Origin: Begonia masoniana
Lineage: Eukaryota > Streptophyta > Magnoliopsida > Cucurbitales > Begoniaceae
Direction of reading: 5' to 3'
Assembly: GCA_022432975.1 (NCBI GenBank)
Contig: CM039510.1
Span: 32,916,454-32,980,453 of the forward strand
DNA: 64,000 nt
A program made the position numbers and the translations under genes. Shown one piece after another: positions 1-11,414 of the stretch. The notes below the pieces were generated by a model that did not search any database, was not told the origin of the DNA, and was given only the letters and a program-made list of their open reading frames with translations. Position 1 is the first letter of the stretch. Each line of letters begins with the position of its first letter.

Positions 1-587
1 GTTTCTCTTTGCTGTATTTTATTTTGATAAATCCTATTCTTTTTGTCCAATAGGTATTTTATATTGGCATTGGAGACTGAAGAGAACAGAAGAGGCCACT
101 TCTTGAACGTATGAATTTCTCGCCTCTGTCCTTTTTGAGTTTTGCCCTTATGAAACCTAAAATTTTAGTGGCCGAATTTTGTGTTTGTTTCTGCCTTGTG
201 TTATTCTGTATCGTGGCATAAGAATCTTCATTCATGTTGACTAATTTTTATACTTTCAGTTTCTGTTTATGTTGTTTTTGCTTTTTTTAATCCATTTAAT
301 GCTAATTTTGTTTTCTGTGTGCAATATTTTTTGAAGATAAATAGATGAGTTTTAGGGAGAAGTGAATTTCTATTACAGAAAGAAAGGAGTGAGACATTAC
401 TCTGGGTTTAGTGGGATTGGCAATTGAGATAAGAAGAGGGAAGATGTAGATGACAGATGTGTTGTTTTATTAGATTTATGAGACGCTGTGCTATTTTATT
501 AGTTTTGTAGTGGATTATTCGTATTTTATATTTTACTCTCAGTTGCATTTTTAAAACAAAAAAATAAAAATTAAAAATTAAAAAAAA
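1..587. other. Non-coding stretch, nothing recognised
   Basis: AT-rich sequence with several stop codons in every frame and no recognisable domain, LTR terminus or RNA gene. It may be interior sequence of the hAT element whose right end follows, but no left terminus (TAGGGGTGG) is visible, so that is inference only. Confidence 0.5.
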
Positions 588-762
588 AATCGGTAGGAAC
601 CGGTATCGAACCGGGAACCGGACCGAAAATGCGGTCCGGTTCCTGTTCGGTACCGGTTCCTCATGGAACCGGTTCCGGTTTTAGACACTAAAATCCCGAA
701 TTGACCGGTCTGGTCCGGTTCCAAGCGGGAACCGGGACTGGACCGGACCGTGCCCACCCCTA
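588..762 (+). mobile_element. Right end of a hAT-type DNA transposon (left end not in window)
   Basis: A dense block of AACCGG / GGTCCGG subterminal repeats in both orientations ends in CGTGCCCACCCCTA at 749-762. Its reverse complement TAGGGGTGGGCACG is the classic terminus of plant hAT elements. The expected 8-bp target duplication (CCTCCAAC at 763-770) has no partner upstream in the window, so the left end lies outside or is lost. The ORFs read through this block on either strand are repeat readings, not genes. Confidence 0.65.
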
Positions 763-884
763 CCTCCAACCCCAAAACCACAGGAGATTCCTTCAATGAC
801 AAAAACTGTCGAACACAAAGATTAAATATTATTACTCCTACGGAGTTTGAACATCCACTAAAAAAGGACTCAATTTTTTTTCTC

Positions 885-1904
885 GTGTTAGTCAAACTTT
901 ATGGTCTTCCTAAGACTATTGTTTCAGATAGGGACGTGCGTTTTACTGGTCATTTTTTGAGAACTCTATGGCACATGGTAGGCACAACGTTAAAATTTTT
1001 TACTGCTTACCATCCCCAGACTGATGGTCAAACTGAAATTTTTAATCAAAGTCTTGGAAACTGATTAAGATGTTTGGTCAACGAAAATCTTAGGAATTGG
1101 GATTTGATTCTTCCCACCACCCAAATTGCATACAATAGCTCCGTGAACCGATCTATAATTATGAGTCCATTTGAAGTTGTTCATAGTTTCAAACCTATGA
1201 AGCCTTTAGACCTCCTCCCTATGTCACCGCATGCTAGTGTGTCTATGTCGGTTGAAAATTTTGCACAACACCTTCATGATTTGCATATAGAGATCAATAA
1301 ACAAATAGAGGCTAGTAATACATCATATAAATTATGAGTTGATTCACACAAATGACAGGTTGAATTTAATATTGGAGATTATGTTATGGTTAGAATTTTC
1401 CCTGAGCGGCGTATATCCAGATCTGGTTCTAAACTGCAAGCTCGTAGCGCTGGTCCTTTTAAAATTTTAAAGCGAATTGGTCCAAATGCATATGTCATTG
1501 ATCTTCCACCTCAATTTGGCTACCATCCTACTTTTAATGTTGAGGACTTGATTGCTTACAAAGGCCACTTTAGCCTATCTTCCGACCATTTTATACACTC
1601 ATCTATCAATTTTGAGCCTACAGGTGTTAATTCTGCTTCCCGAACATCTCATGTCACCACACATAAGAATAAAATTGATGCTATTTTAGATGAACAGACT
1701 GTATTTACTAATGAAGGTGAGTTTCAGCGCTTCCTGGTTCGTTGGGTGGATCACCCAAATAGTGATTATACATGGATTTCCAAATAGACACTTCAGCACT
1801 TAGATCCAAATCTCTTGGAGTTCTTTCAGAGTCATCAGGATCTTTCTTTACCAGATCCCAGACCAACTCAGAAATATTTTCTGTCCAGACCTCAGGTTAC
1901 TTAA
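885..1904 (+). pseudogene. Ty3/gypsy chromovirus integrase with C-terminal chromodomain, 5'-truncated
   Basis: A single reading frame interrupted by in-frame stops (1062, 1335, about 1353 and 1785) but no frameshift. It gives the back half of a Ty3/gypsy integrase: the SDRD segment of the DDE core, then the HPQTDGQTE motif, the GDYVMVRI and GPFKILKRIG C-terminal motifs, and a chromodomain (about 1670-1850) with the FLVRWVDHPNSDYTWI signature. Chromodomains of this canonical type steer integration to modified histones in Galadriel/Tcn1-like chromoviruses; clade assignment is inference. Everything upstream (gag, protease, RT, RNase H) is missing, so this is a dead 5'-truncated copy. Its frame ends at TAA 1902-1904, followed by the probable 3' LTR. 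Confidence 0.85.
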
Positions 1905-2022
1905 GCTTATGGACGACGGAAGAAGGTTGCTCAGCCGTTTAGCTTTTGGATGGGTGACTGATCAGCCTGCTGCTTTGTGGTTTCGTCAACTTGATTGGGA
2001 GATTCTTCTACCCCGGGAGAAT

Positions 2023-2290
2023 TGATGTGGACATCATATTTTATTATGGTCATTTATTATTATAATTTTTAGTATTGTGTAGTTTTCTGTTATGTGTTTA
2101 ATGGTTCATCAGTGTCTTTGTATTTCAAACTTCTAGTGTCAAACTTCTAATGTTGAATTTTTCTATTTAAACTGTTGCATTGTAACTTTTTGAAATAAAG
2201 TTGATGATTATGAATTGAATTGCAATGTGTTGCTATTTTCTAATCCCCTTTTCTCTCTAGCTTCCTCTCCTCTTTCTTCTTGGCTATACT
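2023..2290 (+). mobile_element. Probable 3' LTR of the chromodomain gypsy fragment
   Basis: A purine tract (GGGAGAAT, 2015-2022) precedes TGATGTGGACATC at 2023, the usual arrangement of polypurine tract and LTR start in Galadriel-like chromoviruses, about 120 bp after the end of the polyprotein frame. The right boundary is not sharp: a pyrimidine-rich tail runs to about 2290, where copia coding sequence begins. Confidence 0.5.
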
Positions 2291-2294
2291 CTTT

Positions 2295-2960
2295 CTTCCT
2301 TTGCATTGTAAAGTAGCTAGGATCGGTAACATCAGAATTAGGATGTTTGATGAAGTTGTGAGGACACTGAGTAATGTGCGACATGTTCTCGAGTTGAAAA
2401 AGAATCTGATCTCGTTAAGTACTCTGGATGCAAAAGAGTACAAGTACAATGATTTAGGTGGAGTTGTGAATATCAGTAAGGATGCTCTCGTCATATTAAA
2501 GGAATACAAAGAGACTTTAAATTTGTATGTGTTACAAGGTTCTGTAGTAACATGTAATAAGGCTATTAAGTTTGTGAATTCACTTTCTAAGAGATTATTT
2601 GAGAAAATTTAGAAGAAGTCTGATTCTCAAGTGAAGATCATGTTGGGATCTGAGTATACATCAGAATTGGTGAGTCTACCTATTACAGATGATTAGTCAC
2701 CAATTTCAATTTCACCTCAGAGTGGTATCGTCGAAGGCAGAACAAAGCAGAAGGTTAAAGATCTGGGCGATATGGTGACACTAGTTCAGTGGGTTATGCG
2801 TTGAATGTGTTCGAGGGTAACATTCCAGTATAGAGTTTTTAACATGTTTAGATGTTGTTCGTTATAACAACTCTGATAGTTTAGTGATATTATGGAGGAG
2901 ATGTGATTCTTCTCGAGTGCGATTCTCAAGTTTAAGAAGAGCTTAAATTTGATCAGTAAT
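2295..2960 (+). pseudogene. Ty1/copia polyprotein remnant (GAG-pre-integrase region plus later fragments)
   Basis: The frame at about 2300-2612 reads the GAG-pre-integrase segment of a copia polyprotein, with the motifs VRHVLELKKNLISLSTLD and LYVLQGS that precede the integrase core. The sequence then jumps, out of frame and with stops, to pieces resembling the integrase-RT linker (near 2760-2815) and the C-terminal end. The integrase core and nearly all of RT/RNase H are therefore deleted. It lies directly upstream of a copia LTR on the same strand, which fits an internally deleted copy. The start at 2295 is approximate. Confidence 0.7.
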
Positions 2961-3068
2961 AGTTGTTGAGCTGGCTCGTCAAGAGCCTTTGTGGAAGAAG
3001 AAGTTAATTTTTTAATGGTGTTTTGCAGATTTGTTACCTTACATCATAATTTCTTTGAAGATGAATAT

Positions 3069-4905
<1,837 letters not shown>

Positions 4906-5004
4906 GATGAGATATAGAAGAACGACTCAATCTTTAACAACATTGCTATAGTGAACAACTATTATCAATCGAGCTCCATCAAAATGGCATCAAATGGTTT
5001 CCCC

Positions 5005-6002
5005 TAGGGGTGGCCACGGGCTGGTTCGGTCCAGTCCTGAGCGCGGACCGAAACTGGACCTTGCCTGTGGGATTTTTTTCCCGAGGACTAGAATCGGTTC
5101 TAGGAGGGACCAAGACCGAATCGAGATCGAGACCGGACCGAATTTTCGTCCGGTCCCGTTTCCTCCAACCCTATTTTATTTTATTTTTTTTAAAACATAT
5201 AAATTTTTATATAAACATAAAAACAAAAAAACATAAAAAATGGAAAAACAACAAATTCGGAATTCCTAAGCTAAAATGATAATTTTCAACTAAACATGAA
5301 CAAAAACAGTGAACAAAAATCCAATTGAAACAGTGAACAATGAACAAAAATCCAATCAACTAAACAGATGAGAGGCAATTGAACATCGATCAAACAATTG
5401 AATATCCTAATCAATTAAACATGAAAATAAAACAAGTTCACTAAATCACGGGCTAAACAGAGGAGAGACGATTAACACTTAAAGTTATAGAGGAGAGGAG
5501 AGGAGAGGCAAGACGACCAGGAGAGGCGATTCTGAAGAAAGAGCCGAGCGCAAATCTGAAGATAGAGACGAGCCCGAACGGGAATCAAACAGGGAGCACG
5601 GACATGGAGCACAGGCTTCGGGGTTGGGGTCGGCGAGCAGGAACGTCGGGAATCGGGGTCAGGGTCGGGGTTGCAGGTCGAGTGTTCGCACTTCGCAAGT
5701 CGGCTGTCGGGGCTCAGGGTCGGGGTTTGCCTTAGGATCGGGATTCTGGAAATTGGAAAGAAGAAGATTGAAGTGAAGACCCAAGAAGAGGGACAAGGTT
5801 TTTTCTTAAAAAAAAATAGTGTTTTTTTAACCCTCGGTCTGGTCTCAATTTTTTGAAAATTTGGACCATAGACCGAGGACTGGACCGAGAACTGGTGGTC
5901 CTAGGAGGTGTGAACTGAGGACTGGACCGTGGTCCTGAGAGGTGGGACCGAAACTGATGGTCTGGTCCGGTTCTCAGTCCGCGATTTGGTTCTGCCCGCC
6001 TA
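5005..6002. mobile_element. Complete non-autonomous hAT element (998 bp)
   Basis: The left terminus TAGGGGTGGCCACGG (5005) and right terminus CTGCCCGCCTA (ending 6002) form imperfect terminal inverted repeats of hAT type. A perfect 8-bp target duplication GTTTCCCC lies immediately outside (4997-5004 and 6003-6010), the length diagnostic of hAT. Subterminal GGTCC/GGACC motifs crowd both ends. There is no transposase; the middle is AT-rich, then a purine-rich GAGGAGAGG tract. It must be mobilised in trans. It sits about 100 bp beyond the copia LTR. Confidence 0.9.
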
Positions 6003-6010
6003 GTTTCCCC

Positions 6011-7073
6011 CTCTTTTTAGGGCTCTTGATTGAATGAAATAGCCACCCAATTTTCCACTCTATGTTTGGGTGACATAATGTGCCAATTACCTCACATTGT
6101 TCTTCGAACTCTTAAAATTCCATTTGTTAAGCACCCACGTAATATTAATTGTATATTATTGTCTTTTGCAGCATTGGCATAGAATTCTTGGACAATGGTT
6201 AGAAAGGTAGCTGTGGTTATACACTAAATTTTTGTCTTCTCTATTCATTATATTATCTACAACCAGTCTTGGTTTTGAGATTAAAATCCCAATTAGGAAT
6301 TGGGATCTTTACAATGAATGAGGTTTTGTATCGGTCAAAAACTTTTTCTTCGTTGTCAAAGCGTGAATCCTCGATCGAAGATGACGCATCTAGTGACGAG
6401 TCTTTTGACAAGCATGTTAAGCAATTGGTGGGAACACTGCTACCAGTAACAGATTCACAATCTATTTTAAAAATATAAGATAATGTTGAAGCTAAATCAA
6501 TTCGGACATGACCCTGTGCCAACGTAATGTTAGAGAGAGAGAGAGATGGTGTCCTTTTTAGAGACTAATGTATGTTGGAATAATTAAAATATGAAGATTT
6601 AAAACTCGTAATCATAAGAATGTTGTGGCACTACTTCATTGGCGTTACAGCTACATGCCTTAAGTGACTTTAGAAGGAATAGGCAATGCGGGATGCTTAT
6701 ATGAATGATGTTGACTGATTAACTATCCTGTCTCGAGAATACGTTCCCAAGACGGAGAGGGGTCTATATATAGAAGGGATAGAAAAGATAGGTTTAAAGA
6801 TGAAGGGTGTGAGTGGAGAGTTATTATGCTTATCCAAGAGTCAAGAGGTGTGTGACTCTTGTAGTGACTAATGTCATGACGGGTTCTAACCTTTGGGAAG
6901 TGGAGTTGGCTAGGTAGGCTTATGGGTTAAGCTATTAGAAGGTTATAAGGAAAAATATGGAAGGCCCATAGGAATGCATGAGGTAGGCCAGGTGGAATGT
7001 CAAAGTGAAAGGGTATGACATGAATAAGTGTGATGTGGAAAGGTGTAACATGAATAGGTGTAAAATGGGATGA
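6011..7073. other. Intergenic or degraded sequence, no confident gene
   Basis: No domain was recognised. A 69-codon frame at 6269-6478 (+) has an acidic, serine-rich stretch (SSIEDDASSDESFDKHVKQ) but no homologue I know and no supporting gene structure. A short GA microsatellite lies at about 6531-6546 and a TATATATAG motif near 6762. The sequence just left of the next element (7074-7078, GATAA) is its target site. Confidence 0.5.
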
Positions 7074-7768
7074 GATAATGTAACACCCGGTTTCTATTAA
7101 CCGATTTACCTTGTTTCTTTTTTTAGAATGCTTTAAAAGTTGAATTGGGTGATTTAGTGATTAGGTTAATAAGTGAATAAGTAAGGAAAAAATGGTAAAT
7201 TACAATTTATTGTGGATAACGTATTTAAGGGAGGGTTTAATGAGGTTTAGCTGCCACTGCACCCTCATTTTTCCTTTCTCGGTATTCAGCTCAAACTCAT
7301 CAGAGCTCCAGGCAATTTTCCTCCTACTTCTCCAATGATTTCTCCAATTTAGGTGAGTTCCTTCACTTTTCCTTATGACTTGACAGTTAGATAACAGAGG
7401 AAGTGCAATGTATGTGTTTTTGGGAGTGTTGTGAATGTGTGTAGTTTCGGGTTTAGTGCAGAATCGGGAATACACGAAGATCTGAGCTTTCAAACTAATT
7501 TCCTTAGACTCCTGAGTAGTTTAGAATGAAGTTTAACTAATACACTGTCAACGATTTTAGGTTTGAGCGGAACCCGAAGTGGTTAGCAACCAAACATTTC
7601 CCCAGGAATCCAGGTAAGTAAAATATACATGTGCCTTCTGGCCTACATCACAAAACATTAGGATTATGCATTGTGCGAATGAGTTTGTATGACATGCATC
7701 ATGTTTTATGAAAGATTACGAAAATGAATTTTCATGTAAAGAATGGTAAGGCATGAACCGAAAGTGAC

Positions 7769-7960
7769 AGAATAGCTATTAAGGGAATTCATCCACCCCT
7801 TAATCGAGTAGAGGATGTAGAACATTTGGAGAACTGATCCTACTCCCAAGGGTACTGAGGGATCAGAATAGCTATTAAGGGAATTCATCCGCCCCTTAAT
7901 CGAGTAGAGGATGTAGAACATTGGGAGAACTGATCCCACTCCCAAGGGAACCGAGGGATC
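7769..7960 (+). repeat. Tandem duplication, 2 x 96 bp, inside the solo LTR
   Basis: Two adjacent copies (7769-7864 and 7865-7960) begin AGAATAGCTATTAAGGG and end GAGGGATC, with only a few substitutions between them. Confidence 0.9.
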
Positions 7961-8559
7961 AGATCAGTAAACGAGCGAATGTACAACTGAGATGAGAAAG
8001 TAGAAACTGCATGTTTAGGTTTTATGTTTCAGCATATCATTTCATTATTGATTTGCTTGCTTAGCATTAGGCTAATAGATGAGTTTTGTGATGTAGGTGT
8101 TGAGGTTACTGCAGGTGATTTTCCTGAGTTCACAAATGCATAGATGATGTTGGAGGAGCGCATCCAGGCCACGACTTGGTAAACTGATGAGGCGGTTTAA
8201 CCAGTGTTTTATGTATGTGGATTGTAGTAAACAATTGGATAGCTGAGTTGTGTTTGAGTTTCGTTGAAAGAATCAACTTTTAATGTCCTGATCTTAGATT
8301 TGAAAACTCTCTGGTTCAGTCGACAACGTTTTCACTCAAGTATGTTGAGTCTTATGACAGCAATAGTTTTCAAAGCTTGAAACACATTTTTGAAATCTTC
8401 TGGAAATAGTACCTTGCTGGTTTAGAATTGGTTTTTACTAAGTTTGAGTAACGTAGGGATTGGAGTCGTTTTCGAAAGATTTCATTGAAGCGAATAAGTC
8501 CCTTCAAAGTAGAGTTGTTTTTGTATAGAGTATGAATTGTGGAAAAATTGCACTGTTTC

Positions 8560-8960
8560 CTACCGGCAAGTGGTAATCTATCGGTAGAAGACAACATTTT
8601 CTATCGGTAAAAGAGGGTTGTTTTCTACCAGTAGGAGTAGCGTATTAAATCTATCGGAATGGTGTAGTTTATTTCATCGGTAGAAAGTTTAGACTTTTGT
8701 CATTTAGCGATCGGTGGATGTCAAGTACTATAGTTATCGGAAGATGAAGGAAATGATTTTGTCGTTAGTGACCGGTCAATGTATTCTGTTTGTTTTGTTT
8801 TGAGAGTAAAGTCTTTTGTCGTCTTATGATCGACAGAGGCTGGATGAACGAATCATCCGGCTGACGTCATCGGTAAATGAGAGTAGCAAAACCCGTCGTT
8901 TGCGATCGGCAGAAGTTGGAAGATTAATTCATCCGGCTGACGTCATCGGTGGAAGACTTA
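8560..8960 (+). repeat. Degenerate ATCGGTAG / GATCGG repeat zone in the solo LTR
   Basis: CTACCGGCAAG, ATCTATCGGTAGAAG, TTCTATCGGTAAAAG, CATCGGTAGAAAG, GATCGGTGGATGTCA and GTGACCGGTCAATG occur every 30-60 bp. A roughly 90-bp segment containing CATCCGGCTGACGTCATCGGT is repeated twice (near 8860 and 8930). The motif core resembles the 27- and 30-bp minisatellite units seen in elements C, E and F. Confidence 0.7.
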
Positions 8961-9286
8961 TGTTTCCTTCTGCTCTTTCGTTGACTTAGTTCAGCGGCAG
9001 ATGAGTTTGACTTTTGCAACTTTTAAAGTATTTCGCGATTTAAACCCTTTATTTCTTTTGGGCGATTGTTCTTTAACAACTCAACTAATTTCTCAAACAT
9101 TGTACTATGGTTTTGTTTAACTCTATTTTGTTCAAATGAATTCCGCTGCAAGTATTTAAACATTTTGAAGTTTTAGAAAATGTCAAATTTAGACTTTCGA
9201 GCGAAATTTTAAATTTGGTCCAAAGTTTCTTAGTCTAGTTCGAGTTTATGAGTAACAAACTGGGTTCAGAAAACTGGGGTGTTACA

Positions 9287-9737
9287 GATAACTTCCAAAT
9301 AGATGCTTGATGTTATGGCTTGCAACTAGGACTTCAAATGTTCTTCTTCAAAGAGCACGCCAACTTGATTTCAATGGAACGATTTCTCCAACTTCATGGT
9401 CGGATAAGAACCACCAGAGTGAAGATGGATCCGATCAACAAGTATTTGAATATTATTACTCACCAACACTTGAAGACCAGCCAACACACATCTTTGATAG
9501 GTACCACAAAGATGAACGAGGGCACTACAATTGCTTACTTGGATTAGCTCACCGAGTAGCCTTGTGGTTCTTCATAAAGTCCACCAAGAAAGAAATAGAA
9601 GCTCTCTACAAAAAGTTTTCCAAAAACTTGATATTCAAAAACCATTTAGAAATGACAATCAAGGGAGCTATTTATAAGCTCCAACTTTGGCTTACAAACT
9701 TAATGGGCTAAAACTCACATGACATCTGGGCAATTAT
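9287..9737. other. Spacer between solo LTR and element A, probable old LTR fragment
   Basis: A 134-codon open frame lies here (9307-9711, +) but has no recognisable domain. The composition, with an LTR-like CTATTTATAAGCTCC TATA motif near 9670, suggests a fragment of another retrotransposon LTR rather than a gene. The last five bases (9733-9737, ATTAT) are the target duplication of element A. Confidence 0.4.
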
Positions 9738-11252
9738 TGTAACACCCGGCATTTTTTGCCATGTAATTATCCCTAGAATTATTGTGCCGGATTAATTTAC
9801 TTTAAATATAATGAGTATTTTATTGGATGTTGTTGGGATGTTGTGGAAAAAGAGAATTTCAGAGAAACCGAATCGACGAACTAAGTAGCGAAATTGGTTA
9901 GAAACCAATGGAGGGGCAATTAAGGTGGTTGGGAGGGAGCCAATGGATGAGTGCAAATTGTCCAAGCTTGTTGAAGAAGACATGCTATCTCTCTTCCTCT
10001 CTTCTCTTCTCTTCCACGTGAAAACACTTCTCATTTTCATTTTTCCTCTCTGTTTTCTCTCTTCTAGATGATGTACGATGATTCCCAAACTTCATCTTCT
10101 CCTGTTTCCTCCGATTTCTCCGTTAAAGGTAACCATTTACGTTAGTTAACGAGTTTAGGTTAGTTATTCATTAGTTTTGTTAAGTTTAAGGGTTAATGGT
10201 CCGATTATACACAATATAGGCTCGTTAATCGCCAAGGATGTACGTGTGAGGCTTGCAACTCTACAGCATTAGGTAAGTTCATACATATAGGTTTGGCCTT
10301 TAAGGCCCCATGCCACGGAGATACTAGGTTTTGGTTGTCGGGTAGTTAGGTTGTACGTTACGTTCTTAGTTAAATGTGTTTGCTTTATGTCCTGCTTTGA
10401 TATCCCATCGCCTGTTTAAGTTACGTTTAAGCACTGTATATGTTCATGTATACACGTTTTCTTGAAAGTCATGCAAATGTTTTATGCACGCAATTTGAAG
10501 TTAAGAAAGATAAAATGTGATTATAATGTACGGTTAAGTGTGGGACGAGGACTGACATCCTTTTATGTACGCTATGTACTCCTGTTATGTACATCATGTA
10601 CTCCTGTTGCGCCTGTTCCTCTATAAGTCCCACTTATACCTCCCGTCCACTTAAGTGTAATGTAAAATAATGTTCATGTATTTGAAAATGTTCATGCATA
10701 GCACGTGCATCACTTCGTATTGTATGATCTTACTGAGCTCTAGGCTTATAGTTGAACTCCCTGTTGCAGGTAAGGATCGCACAGATGATGACTCTGAGCC
10801 TCAGGCCGATGTGTAGGCGCAGTTGGCGAGACGAGCTACCGGGTTGGTTGCGGCAGTCAGGCGCATTTTTGACCTGTGGGGTGATGTTTTGAAGTGTATG
10901 TCATGATTGTATAGTTTTTGGGATCTAGGTGTTGTATAGGCTTCCTGTCGATATTTTAAAACCTCTGTTTTGATTGTTGTCTTTTGAAATATACTGGAAT
11001 TGTAAGGGATCTTTTTTTAAGTTGTCCATGGATTGGTCTGAGTTTTAGAGTTGTCCTTGTAGTTGGATTTCTTGAACTTCCGTCATGTTTTCTAACACGT
11101 TTAAATTTTTGTTTTGAATCGGGTTTTTGGGGTTTAGAAGCATTTTTGTGTCAAAAGAGGTTGGGAAAAAAATTTAAGTCCAAAATGTCAAAGTCCTAGC
11201 GAACGTTATGTCGAGTCCCATGATGGCCCGGCGTGGGTTTGGTGTCGTCACA
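9738..11252 (+). repeat. 5' LTR of element A
   Basis: Starts TGTAACACCCGGC and ends GTCGTCACA. It matches the reassembled 3' LTR throughout, with scattered substitutions and small indels (for example around the TATGTAC repeats near 10565-10605). A run of ATGTACTCC-like short repeats lies at 10565-10605. Confidence 0.93.
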
Positions 11253-11256
11253 GTTA

Positions 11257-11269
11257 TGGTATCAGAGCC
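11257..11269 (+). promoter_or_regulatory. Primer-binding site of element A (tRNA-iMet type)
   Basis: TGGTATCAGAGCC, complementary to the 3' end of plant initiator tRNA-Met, begins four bases after the 5' LTR. This is where minus-strand cDNA synthesis would start. Confidence 0.92.
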
Positions 11270-11414
11270 CCCGTCTTTTAAAAGCGATTCTGTAGACTAT
11301 GTGACTGCGCAATCCGCCACATGAGATCGCTCCACCAACTGTACGTGTTTAAGTTCCTGTATAAGTTTAAGTTTATTAAATTGAGTTTATTATTATTATA
11401 GGATTTTCGTAGAA

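Larger units (their letters stand above)
7079..9286 (+). mobile_element. Solo LTR of a Tekay-like Ty3/gypsy element (2208 bp)
   Basis: Begins TGTAACACCCGG and ends GGGGTGTTACA, so the first and last 10 bp are a perfect inverted repeat with the TG...CA ends of LTRs. It is bounded by the perfect 5-bp target duplication GATAA (7074-7078 and 9287-9291). No coding region or second LTR is present, so this is a solo LTR left by LTR-LTR recombination. The start matches the other Tekay-type LTRs in the window (elements A and C). It contains a 2 x 96-bp tandem duplication and, at 8560-8960, a run of ATCGGTAG / GATCGG motifs. Confidence 0.9.

Noticed and set aside
4985..4997. Primer-binding site after the copia LTR (TGGCATCAAATGG)
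   Set aside because: Only weakly like TGGTATCAGAGC, some 80 bp from the LTR end, and the LTR is a 3' LTR by its position after coding sequence.
9307..9711. 134-codon frame as a host gene
   Set aside because: No recognisable domain, and sequence character more like an old LTR with a TATA motif near its end.
11257..11269. tRNA gene fragment
   Set aside because: TGGTATCAGAGCC and its copies are primer-binding sites next to LTRs; no tRNA cloverleaf sequence flanks them.
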